From: Denitratimonas yunnanensis (SeqCode)
Lineage (GTDB): Bacteria; Pseudomonadota; Gammaproteobacteria; Xanthomonadales; Xanthomonadaceae
DNA: 64,000 nucleotides
Direction of reading: 5' to 3'
NCBI GenBank assembly: GCA_026410415.1
Contig: JAPMLR010000002.1
Location: 351,010 to 415,009, forward strand
Position numbers and translations under genes: made by a program. The notes beneath the pieces were generated by a model that saw only the letters and a list, made by a program, of their open reading frames with translations, had not been told where the DNA came from and made no database searches. Of the stretch, positions 8,135-15,700 are shown in pieces (within the stretch, counting starts at the first letter, position 1; every line of letters begins with the position of its first letter).

Positions 8135-9066
8135 GGCGACGCGCTCATCAGATACTCGCCATATTGCCGGGTGACCACGCATTCGGCGAAGCGCGGCTGC
8201 AGAAATTCCAGCGGCGATCGCTCCGACAAGCGGGCCAGATGGGCAGCGAAGAAATCCATGCCGTTGAGCGCACTCATCGCCGTGCCCGCGCCCAGACGCG
8301 GGTTGATGTCGATCAAGTAGTGCAGGCCTTCGGCCTTGCGGGTCTGGAAGCAAAACGGTTCGGTCAGGGAGAAGCGTTGGCACAGATGCAATGCCAGTTC
8401 GGCCAGGACATCATCGCGGACGATGCGCGCCTTGGTACAAACTCCGGACTTGACTTCCAGACGCTGCCGGACCGAGGTAGCCACGTCGCCATCCAGCGGG
8501 AAACAATCGACGGTGTATTCCTCGCCGTCGATATACGGATACAGCGTCCAGCCGTTTTGCAATAGGTGGTGGGCCGCGTCAGCGCTTTCGACGATCTGAG
8601 TCGCGCGCCCGCCGAAGCCGCCGTCGCGTTTTGCCACGACGTGCTCGATGTTCCTTAGCTCATCGTATGTCAGCGGGGCGGGCACGGCGATACCGGCGAT
8701 GTCAAGCCATTGGCTGTAGCGGCTCTTGGCAATGGCCGCTTCGCAGAATTCCTGACTGTTGCACGCGATTATGGTGGGCAAGGTGGTGCGCAACGCGGTG
8801 GCCTGAGCCACTTCGGCGTCGATCAATGGGACGTAGACGTCGATTGCGTACTCGCGCAACAGGCCTTGCAGCACCGGAAAGTAAACGTCTGCCGCACTCG
8901 GCGGCAAGCACAAGTGGCGCTCGGAAAACAGAGAAGCGGTCACCTCATTGGCCGGATTGACGTCGCCGGTGAACAGCAAGATTTCGGGGAACCACCTGGC
9001 TTTGGCTTGGGCGTAGCCAAAACCTGTTCCAGTTCCGGCTGCCGTAATCAGTAGCTGAAGACTCAT
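8131..9066 (-). CDS. ATP-grasp enzyme (carboxylate-amine ligase type)
   Basis: A 311-residue protein of the PylC/carbamoyl-phosphate-synthase-like ATP-grasp group. The N-terminus (LQLLITAAGTGTGFGYAQA) is the pre-ATP-grasp Rossmann part; VAKRDGGFGGRATQIVE is the ATP-binding glycine loop; YLIDINPRLGAGTAMS holds the metal-binding acid and asparagine. It would join a carboxylate to an amine with ATP use. It overlaps both neighbours by 4 bases. In this context it may add an amino acid or acyl group to an amino sugar, such as the FdtB product, but this is a guess. Confidence 0.82.
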   Translation of the reverse strand: MSLQLLITAAGTGTGFGYAQAKARWFPEILLFTGDVNPANEVTASLFSERHLCLPPSAADVYFPVLQGLLREYAIDVYVPLIDAEVAQATALRTTLPTIIACNSQEFCEAAIAKSRYSQWLDIAGIAVPAPLTYDELRNIEHVVAKRDGGFGGRATQIVESADAAHHLLQNGWTLYPYIDGEEYTVDCFPLDGDVATSVRQRLEVKSGVCTKARIVRDDVLAELALHLCQRFSLTEPFCFQTRKAEGLHYLIDINPRLGAGTAMSALNGMDFFAAHLARLSERSPLEFLQPRFAECVVTRQYGEYLMSASP

Positions 9067-10802
9067 AACCTGTTGATTCTTTTTCGAGCTAAGGGTTGCA
9101 AGATCATCACCTGATTGCAGGCATGCAGACTCGCCTCCCTGTGTGCAATGACAACGATGGTCTTGCTTCCAGAAAGCGCCCGGATGGCTTCGTTTACGGC
9201 ATCCTCGGTGGCACTATCCAGCGCACTGGTGGCTTCGTCCATGAGCAACACGGGCGGGTCACGGTACAGGGCGCGGGCAATGCCCACACGCTGCCGCTGC
9301 CCACCCGAAAGGCGGATACCGCGATCACCAACAGTGGTGTTATAGCCTTGTGGTAGTTCGTTCATGATGAAATCGTGGATTTGCGCGGCCCGGGCGGCGC
9401 GTTCCACGGCTTGCATGTCGATCTTGTCCTTCGGTATGCCGAAAGCGATGTTCTCGGCCACGCTGGCATCGCTCAGGTAGATGTGTTGCGGCACGTAGCC
9501 GATGGCGCGTTGCCATGCCGCCAGATTGTTGGCGGTGATGTCGATGCCATCCACGCTCAATGTCCCAACCTGCGGTTTCAGCAGACCAAGCAGAATGTCC
9601 ATAAGCGTGCTTTTGCCGCCACCGCTCTTCCCCGCAATGCCGAGGCTGGTGTTGGCGGGGATCGTGAGGTCAACGCCATCCAGTACGGGTTTGTCGGGCG
9701 AGGATGGGTAAGCGTAGCGGATGCCGCGCAGGCGGATTTCCTGCTTGGGTTCAAGGACCGGTGTATCGTCCTTGGGGCTGTTGTCGGTGGGCAGGCTCAG
9801 ATCCCGGTGCAGACTGTCCAGCGCGGCGGAAGAAAAGCGAAGCCGGGCGAAGCCGCGATACATGATCTGCACGGCGGGCAGCAGGCGATAGGCGGCGAAG
9901 CCGTAGAGGCCCAGTGCGGGCAATACCTGTGCCACATCGTTGGAGCGCAGCAGCAGGAACAGGGAGATCAGGATCAGCCCGGAGTAGCCGGCGGCTTCCA
10001 CGATGTACAGCGGCGAGTAGCTGAGTGTTTCCCCGCTGGCGGAGTGCCGGGAGAACTCGCGTGAATCGTGGGAGAAGGCGGCAAGGTACAAATCGGTGGA
10101 GTGCGTCACCTTCACGTCCTTGATGCCGCCCAGTGCCTCGTTGCAGGACTGGTAGCGGCCGGCGTTGGCTCTCTGGCGTTCGCTTCCCACCCATGCCAGG
10201 CGCTTGCGCACCAGCCAGTAGATCATCCCGTAGAGCGCACTTACAGCCAGCACGATGGCGGCTGCCATCTTGGGGTCGTACGCCACGATCAGCAGCACCA
10301 TGGCCAGTACCATCAAGCCTTGGGCAATGAGTTGGGACAGTGGCTGGACAAGATCGAAGATGAGCTGATCCACTTCCGAAAGGATGTTCTTGGCCAGTAC
10401 CGATGGATTGTGGCTCAGGAAGAATTCATAGGGTTGATGCAGGTAGGTGGATAGCAGGCGCGCGCTCAGCGAGTGCCGCTGCATGTGCACAAAGCGAGCG
10501 AGCAGATGCAAAGTGACCATCTTGAACAGCGATGACGCCACTACGATCACCATCGAGGTAATGCCCAGCGCGACGATGAAGTCGCGTGTGCTGGTGAAAC
10601 CGCAGCGTTCGTATGCAGCGCGGAGCCAAGCGTTCTCCTGCACGATTTCCGGCCGCCCCAGCACGGAGAGGAATGGCATGATCGAAATGACACCCGCCGT
10701 TTCGGCAACCGCCATCAGGATCACCAGCAACAGCATTACCATCGCCTTGCGGCGCTCTCCGGAGGTGAACAGGGACCAGACTTTAGCGAGGGTGGTACGC
10801 AT
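9063..10802 (-). CDS. ABC transporter, fused permease-ATPase (PglK/MsbA-like flippase)
   Basis: A half transporter of 579 residues with six predicted membrane helices in the first about 320 residues and a C-terminal ATPase. The ATPase shows Walker A GKSGGGKSTLMDILLG, signature RLSGGQRQRVGIARAL, Walker B VLLMDEATSALD and switch histidine in VIAHREAS. The N-terminal block matches PglK-type lipid-linked oligosaccharide flippases. The start is uncertain: the chosen ATG has no clear ribosome site, and in-frame ATG 10817 is equally possible; sequence further upstream does not look coding. By context it flips the glycan made by this operon. Confidence 0.85.
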   Translation of the reverse strand: MRTTLAKVWSLFTSGERRKAMVMLLLVILMAVAETAGVISIMPFLSVLGRPEIVQENAWLRAAYERCGFTSTRDFIVALGITSMVIVVASSLFKMVTLHLLARFVHMQRHSLSARLLSTYLHQPYEFFLSHNPSVLAKNILSEVDQLIFDLVQPLSQLIAQGLMVLAMVLLIVAYDPKMAAAIVLAVSALYGMIYWLVRKRLAWVGSERQRANAGRYQSCNEALGGIKDVKVTHSTDLYLAAFSHDSREFSRHSASGETLSYSPLYIVEAAGYSGLILISLFLLLRSNDVAQVLPALGLYGFAAYRLLPAVQIMYRGFARLRFSSAALDSLHRDLSLPTDNSPKDDTPVLEPKQEIRLRGIRYAYPSSPDKPVLDGVDLTIPANTSLGIAGKSGGGKSTLMDILLGLLKPQVGTLSVDGIDITANNLAAWQRAIGYVPQHIYLSDASVAENIAFGIPKDKIDMQAVERAARAAQIHDFIMNELPQGYNTTVGDRGIRLSGGQRQRVGIARALYRDPPVLLMDEATSALDSATEDAVNEAIRALSGSKTIVVIAHREASLHACNQVMILQPLARKRINRL

Positions 10803-10970
10803 GGGGGCAATGTACATCCGGATCGGCGACACGTCCGAGGGCAGCCCGTCGGGTGCAATGGGGGCATGGTAGCCAATGCCGATGGGAATAGCGCCGGGGT
10901 ATGGCGTGATGGCCACGCATGTCTTGGGGGATATCAAATCTTATGGCGGTATCCGCTGTGTTGGGCTTGG

Positions 10971-11952
10971 CTACGGCTGGGTGTATCGATGCCATCTGCT
11001 CGCCGTTTCGATGCAATCGGCCAGGCTTCGTGTGGGTAACCAGCCCAGTTCCGTGCGAGCGCGTTCGGCACTTGCCACAAGACGGGCAGGATCTCCCGGG
11101 CGACGCGGCAGCGTAGCGGCATCTGGTCTGCCTTCATGCAGTGCGCGACATGCCTCCAGCACTTCTGTCACGGAATTGCCGTTCCCAGTGCCGAGGTTGA
11201 AGACATGCCAGCCATCGTTTGCTGCCAAGTATTCCAGCGCCTTCAGATGCGCATCGCATAAATCCTCCACATGGATGTAATCGCGGATGCAGGTGCCGTC
11301 CGGAGTGTCGTAATCGTCGCCGAAGACCCGCACCGGGCCGGCATTGGCATCCATCGCGGCGCGCAGGATGTTGGGGATGAGGTGGGTTTCCGGTTCGTGC
11401 GCCTCTCCGATCTCACCATCCGGGTCGGCACCGGCTGCGTTGAAGTAGCGCAACGCCACCGCGCGCAGACCATAGGCGCTGCAATGCTCTTCGATCAACC
11501 GTTCGGCCATGAGCTTGCTCCAGCCGTAGGGATTGATGGGGCGCGTGGAGTGGGCTTCGTCGATGGGGGTGTAGTCCGGTTGGCCGTACACCGCCGCCGT
11601 GGATGAGAAGATCAGTCGGTTCACGCCAGCTTCGCGCATGGCATCGAGCAGGTTGAGCGTGCCGACGATGTTGTTGCGGAAATACAGCGACGGGTCGCTC
11701 ATCGATTCGCCCACTTGCGAGCGGGCAGCAAAGTGCAGCACAGCGGCTACCCGGTGCTTCGACAAGGCATTGCGCAGGATGAGCGGATCGAGCAAATCAC
11801 CCTCTACCAGAGGCCCCCACCGCACGGCTTCTCGATGCCCGGTGCTCAGGTTATCGAACGTTACCGGCACATACCCGGCCTGCGCCAGGCGCTTGCACAT
11901 GTGCGAGCCGATGTGCGGGTGCCGTCGGGACAAGGATAGTTTTCTGGTTCAT
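10971..11952 (-). pseudogene. galE: UDP-glucose 4-epimerase with frameshifted N-terminus
   Basis: From the SHMCKRLAQAG region onward this is a full GalE: FSSTAAVYG, the Y-x3-K pair in NPYGWSKLMAE, RYFNAAGADPDG and NLGTGNGNSVTEV. The natural ATG at 11952 starts MNQKTILV, as in normal GalE, but the next codons are out of frame with the body. Between GTC (V) and ATC GGC (IG) only 16 bases remain where the GGAGY-type NAD motif needs 18, and several are also substituted. A TTG at 11933 would give a protein starting SRRHPHIGSHM, without the Rossmann glycines. Probably inactive unless this is a sequence error. Confidence 0.7.
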
Positions 11953-11954
11953 TT

Positions 11955-12156
11955 TCAAGGATCGTCAGAATTGGCTCCATCCTTCGAGCCATGAGGCTTA
12001 TCGCTGTCACGTCTTAGCAGAAGCAGGCGCTTAAGGTGGGGATTCACCTTGTCAAAAATAATGGCGAGCATCCCGCACACCAATATCATTTGCTCTGGAC
12101 GATAGGGTATGGAGTAGCGCGGCTCGGCCTGAAACACCGCATGAAGGACAGCTTAG
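11955..12156 (-). pseudogene. 3' remnant of a membrane protein gene cut by the IS30 element
   Basis: An open frame enters from the IS end and encodes about 60 residues: AVFQAEPRYSIPYRPEQM, then a hydrophobic stretch ILVCGMLAIIF and a basic, hydrophilic tail. The AEPRYSIPYRPE pattern before a hydrophobic segment resembles the C-terminus of integral membrane glycosyltransferases of the GT39/PMT-like type. Its TGA lies 2 bases before the galE ATG, so it was the preceding operon gene. No 5' part exists beyond the IS, where a pilin gene follows, so insertion was accompanied by deletion. Identity of the lost gene is a guess. Confidence 0.55.
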
Positions 12157-12179
12157 TCTCAACTTCCAAGTGCAACACC
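12157..12179 (+). repeat. IS30 left inverted repeat
   Basis: Begins GTCTCAA and ends CAAGTGCAACAC. It matches the reverse complement of 13201-13223 at the first 7 and last 12 bases; the four bases between differ. Confidence 0.8.
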
Positions 12180-12201
12180 CGGATTGGGATAGGGTGTTGG
12201 G

Positions 12202-13220
12202 ATGGGAAAACAGTATAGGCATCTGAGTTCGGAAGAACGCACGGTGATCCAGATCGAGCATGGGAACGGATCGAGTCTGAGGGCAATCGCCCAGCGCCTG
12301 GGCCGCAGCGTTGCCACGGTATCGCGGGAACTGGCGCGTAACCGCCGGGATGATGGAGCGCGCTACGAGGCGACAGCCGCTGCCAGCGCCTACCGGTCGC
12401 GGCGCCTTCGCTGTGTGCGTCGGCGCAAGCTGGTGGAAGGCCAATGGCTGCACCAGCATACCGGCTGGTGTACCGGTGCTGGTCGCCCCAGCAGATTGCC
12501 GCCAAACTTCGAGACATGTTTCCGGACGATCCCGCGTGCCATGTCAGCCACGAAACGATCTACGCGCCGATTTACGCGCAACCGCGTGGATCGCTGAAGC
12601 AGTCGCTGATCGAGGCGTTGCGGCAGGGCAAGCCCCGGCGCGGCGTGCGTCGCACGACGGCGGCCAGCGCCGGTTTCGTGCCCGAGCAATTGCGGATCGC
12701 GCATCGGCCCGAAGAGATCGCCACGCGCCTTGTGCCCGGTCACTGGGAAGGGGATTTCATCAAGGGCGCGTACAACCGCTCGGCGGCGGGCACGGTGGTG
12801 GAGCGCAAGACGCGCTTTGAGGTGTTGTGCAAGATGGACGGCTGCACCGCGCAGGCCGCGCTGGAGGGCTTCACGCGGCAGATGAAGAAGCTGCCGGCGT
12901 TCCTGCGCGAAAGTCTGACCTACGACAACGGCAGCGAGATGGCGTGTCATGCCGAGTTGTCCAGAAGATTGAACCTGGACATCTGGTTCTGCGACCCGCG
13001 CGCGCCATGGCAACGCGGCAGCAACGAGAACACCAATGGCTTGCTGCGCCAGTTCCTGCCCAAGGGGGCGGATTTGTCGCAGGTCAGTCAGACCCAACTG
13101 AACGACATCGCACGCCTGATGAATGGGCGGCCACGAAAAACGCTGAACTGGGAGACGCCGGAAGAAGCCTTGGCCAAGGAAATGGCCGAGTACGCTAAAC
13201 GTGTTGCACTTGATTCTTGA
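12202..13220 (+). pseudogene. IS30-family transposase, frameshifted
   Basis: The N-terminal part (helix-turn-helix: LRAIAQRLGRSVATVSRELA) is read from 12202. The catalytic part is read in another frame, from about 12444-12490 on (RLVYRCWSPQQIAAKLR). The junction needs a -1 (or +2) shift near the WLHQH codons, and no slippery heptamer is seen there. The second part keeps the DDE triad: GHWEGDFIKG, LTYDNGSEM and the glutamate of QRGSNENTNGLL. A normal IS30 transposase is one protein of about 340 residues, so this copy is probably dead. Confidence 0.85.
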
Positions 13221-13223
13221 GAC
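13201..13223 (-). repeat. IS30 right inverted repeat
   Basis: Reverse complement begins GTCTCAAGAATC and ends CAAGTGCAACAC, pairing with the left end. It contains the TGA stop of the transposase gene. Confidence 0.8.
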
Positions 13224-13292
13224 CGCCTCCTCAGCTCACAACCAAGGATCAGAATGAATACCCCGAACAGCCTGCTGTTGCACGCCTGTGCG

Positions 13293-13655
13293 TCACGGCT
13301 CAAGTGAGCATGAGGCCGTTCCTGCATCGCAAGTGGTGTTCTGCAGGAGATCGGAATTGCCACGTATCTTTGCTAGAAACTGGACTGAACTGTTATTGGT
13401 CCAGTCTGCAGGAGTCAGCCGGACTGTGGGGCCGCTGGCACAGGCCGCAGCAACGAACAGCGTGCTGTCGCGCTGATCGGCCATGTCCGACGAGGCGGTG
13501 TGCATGAAGGCATTGGCTTCGGCCAGACACGCGGCATTGGCTGAGCGCTGCGTGTAGTTGCGGTATTGAGGCAAAGCAATCGCCGCGAGAATGGCGATGA
13601 TGGCCACCACAATCATCAACTCGATCAATGTGAAGCCTGTATTACGCTGGTACAC
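13293..13655 (-). CDS. pilA2: Type IV pilin (second pilin)
   Basis: A class IVa prepilin of 120 residues. The leader is very short (VYQRNTG) with cleavage before F in [21 protein letters not shown]5 of the mature helix is present. The globular part is small and ends with a disulphide loop between C in [10 protein letters not shown] and CSLEP. The GTG start is chosen because GGGGAGA lies 6-12 bases upstream; a longer frame adds an implausible leader. It is the last gene of the pilA1-GT triplet-pilA2 string and differs from the pilin at 19641 in most of the globular domain. It may be a minor or alternative pilin. Confidence 0.85.
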   Translation of the reverse strand: MYQRNTGFTLIELMIVVAIIAILAAIALPQYRNYTQRSANAACLAEANAFMHTASSDMADQRDSTLFVAAACASGPTVRLTPADWTNNSSVQFLAKIRGNSDLLQNTTCDAGTASCSLEP

Positions 13656-13837
13656 GACGATCTCCCCACAAGATGACGACGCCCTTCCCCCAAGCAAAAT
13701 CCAGGCCAAGCATCGCGCGATGCGTGCCAAAACTTGGATTCAGAAGGCAACGCCTGTAGTCCGTACTTGAAGCCCCAACGCCAGTCACCATATGCCAAAT
13801 CCGGTAGGAAGCCGCCCAAATTCGGCCACCCACCAAC

Positions 13838-15691
13838 TCATTCGGCCCTTCCATCGTGAGTGGCTATGCTGGCCTCTTCGATGGCCTGTGCCCAGTCGTC
13901 CCGCCCTTGATTTCTCAGATCACTGCATAGCCGGAGAATGTCAGTCGCGTTCGGCGGCAACTGTTCGGCAGCACGCAAGTAGTAGGCCAGGGCGGCTTCT
14001 GGATGGCGGGTCTTTGCGTGGATGACTGTACCCAAGTGCAAGTTTTCTGCTGCATCCAAGCCAGCACGCCGGGTAATGACCGCGATCAACCGCAACGCTT
14101 GAACCTCGTCCAGCCCGATCTCCGCCCGGATGTTGGAGACCAATGTCCACAAGGTATTGCGTGTAGCGGTGGTCATCGGTGCCGTTTCCATCCGCGCCAC
14201 CAATCGATCCCAGTCATCGGCCGTCACCGTACCTTGGATGGTCTTGTAGGTCACGATGTTGGAATACGCTGAGGGTGATCCCGTTTTTTCGGCAGCCTCT
14301 TGAACCGTCTCGATGGCCAAGGTCAGGTAAGGGCTGTCCTTGCCATGCCTTCTTCCCGCCATGTCAAAGTACACACCGCCTAGCGTGAGCCAAGCCCGGG
14401 GCGATTCCGGCGCGGCCCGCACGTTGTATTCGGCAAGGCGTATCAAATCACCCCAGATGTAGGCGCGAGTAGCGCCCGCCGCACCGACCGCAAAAATAAG
14501 GATGGCAGTATTCGCCACTCGCCACGGCAGACGCCACCCCCAGCGATCCCATGCTGCTACGAGCAAATCACCAAGCGCCAGCACCGCACCAATCAAGGGG
14601 AAATGATTGCGATGCTCGAAAATCAGCTCCAGTGCGATTACGTTGCTGGAAATGAAATGCCCTGCAAAAAACAGCAACACGCCCAAGGCAAACAACGGCC
14701 TACGCCTGCGCCAAGACCATGCCCACGCCAGCAGGCCTATGACCAGAAACAACGCAGGCAAGGTGGTAGCCGGCTGCAACAATCCACGCGAAACCTCGAG
14801 TTCGTCATAGTTGAACGGCATCAGGCTAGGCAGAAGAAACACGATCTGCACTAGGTACATCACCAGTACACGGGCCTGCGTGAGCAGACGCTCGATGCTA
14901 TTGAAATCACGCCCTCCGTAAGCCTCGGTACTCCAGTAATGCGGCAGTAGCCAGAACAGATACAGGGCCGTACCCACCAGCGTCATCACCAGATAAAGAC
15001 GACGCAGCGAGTGCGCACGCCAAGGCTCTGCGGCGCCGAAACGCAGCACGGTCAGTTCCAGCAACAAGCAGTAGAGCGGCAACAAGGCCGCGTCTTCCTT
15101 GCTTGCCATGGCAAGCACCCAAAATACCGTCATCAATACGCCGAAAGGCCAGCCTCGAAGGTTTTCAATCTGGGCCTGGCGCAGGCGCAGGTAGGCCCAT
15201 AAGGCAAGTATCAGAAACAGCGTGGCCATGGTCTGCATGCGCTGTACCACATACAGCACCGAGGAAACCTGAAGCGGATGGATGGCCCAGACCAAGGCCA
15301 ACAACAAGGCGGCAACAGCAGCACGCTGCGGTGTCCATTTCGCCAGCAGCAAGAGGCGGCGAAAAAATACGGCGAGCGCGAAGGCTGTCAAAGCATGAAT
15401 CAGCAGATTGGTCGCCTTGAACGCACTGGCATCGAGGCTGCCTTCTCGCCAGTAATCCAACGCAAAAGTCAGCATGGCCAGCGGACGCAAACTGCCACCA
15501 GCATGAAAGCTGGATGCAGCAAAGAGCACTGTATCGAGATCCAGCCTGTCGATCTTGATCAGCGGATTGCTGACGATGGTATGCGCATCGTCCAGCATGA
15601 AACCGCCACCAAGCCCCAGACTGAAAAGCCCTGCACCCAACAGGGCAACCAGCAGTGCAAACAGCAAAAATCGTCCGTTGGTGAGATTCAT
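13838..15691 (-). CDS. Multi-pass TMTC/GT-C-like protein with TPR-like tail, copy A
   Basis: An integral inner-membrane protein of 617 residues with about 10-12 hydrophobic segments in the first 420 residues and a helical, TPR-like tail. The first periplasmic loop has the acidic pair of GT-C enzymes in GGGFMLDDAHTIVSNP; WAIHPLQVSSVLYVVQR and SKEDAALLPLY follow, then LELIFEHRNHFPLIG. This layout recalls the eukaryotic TMTC O-mannosyltransferases (DUF1736 plus TPR) and bacterial oligosaccharide ligases. Start ATG is preferred to the GTG two codons earlier. Three paralogues stand in a row between two pilins, so pilin O-glycosylation is the best guess. No biochemical role can be proven here. Confidence 0.72.
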   Translation of the reverse strand: MNLTNGRFLLFALLVALLGAGLFSLGLGGGFMLDDAHTIVSNPLIKIDRLDLDTVLFAASSFHAGGSLRPLAMLTFALDYWREGSLDASAFKATNLLIHALTAFALAVFFRRLLLLAKWTPQRAAVAALLLALVWAIHPLQVSSVLYVVQRMQTMATLFLILALWAYLRLRQAQIENLRGWPFGVLMTVFWVLAMASKEDAALLPLYCLLLELTVLRFGAAEPWRAHSLRRLYLVMTLVGTALYLFWLLPHYWSTEAYGGRDFNSIERLLTQARVLVMYLVQIVFLLPSLMPFNYDELEVSRGLLQPATTLPALFLVIGLLAWAWSWRRRRPLFALGVLLFFAGHFISSNVIALELIFEHRNHFPLIGAVLALGDLLVAAWDRWGWRLPWRVANTAILIFAVGAAGATRAYIWGDLIRLAEYNVRAAPESPRAWLTLGGVYFDMAGRRHGKDSPYLTLAIETVQEAAEKTGSPSAYSNIVTYKTIQGTVTADDWDRLVARMETAPMTTATRNTLWTLVSNIRAEIGLDEVQALRLIAVITRRAGLDAAENLHLGTVIHAKTRHPEAALAYYLRAAEQLPPNATDILRLCSDLRNQGRDDWAQAIEEASIATHDGRAE

Positions 15692-15700
15692 GCGCACCGC

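Larger units (their letters stand above)
12157..13223 (+). mobile_element. IS30-family insertion sequence, degenerate
   Basis: A 1067-base element bounded by 23-base inverted repeats matching at 19 of 23 positions. It holds one IS30-type transposase gene reading rightward, which is frameshifted. The flanks (GCTTA to the left, CGCCTC to the right) show no matching target duplication, in keeping with a deletion on one side. It separates the glycan operon from the pilus genes. Confidence 0.85.

Noticed and set aside
12202-13220. Programmed -1 frameshift making the IS30 transposase
   Set aside because: IS30 transposases are normally one open frame, and no slippery heptamer or following structure was found near 12443-12490. 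A mutation is simpler.
13625-13854. Two small leftward frames of 64 and 70 codons between pilA2 and the membrane-enzyme gene
   Set aside because: They overlap each other and pilA2, with no ribosome site or similarity.
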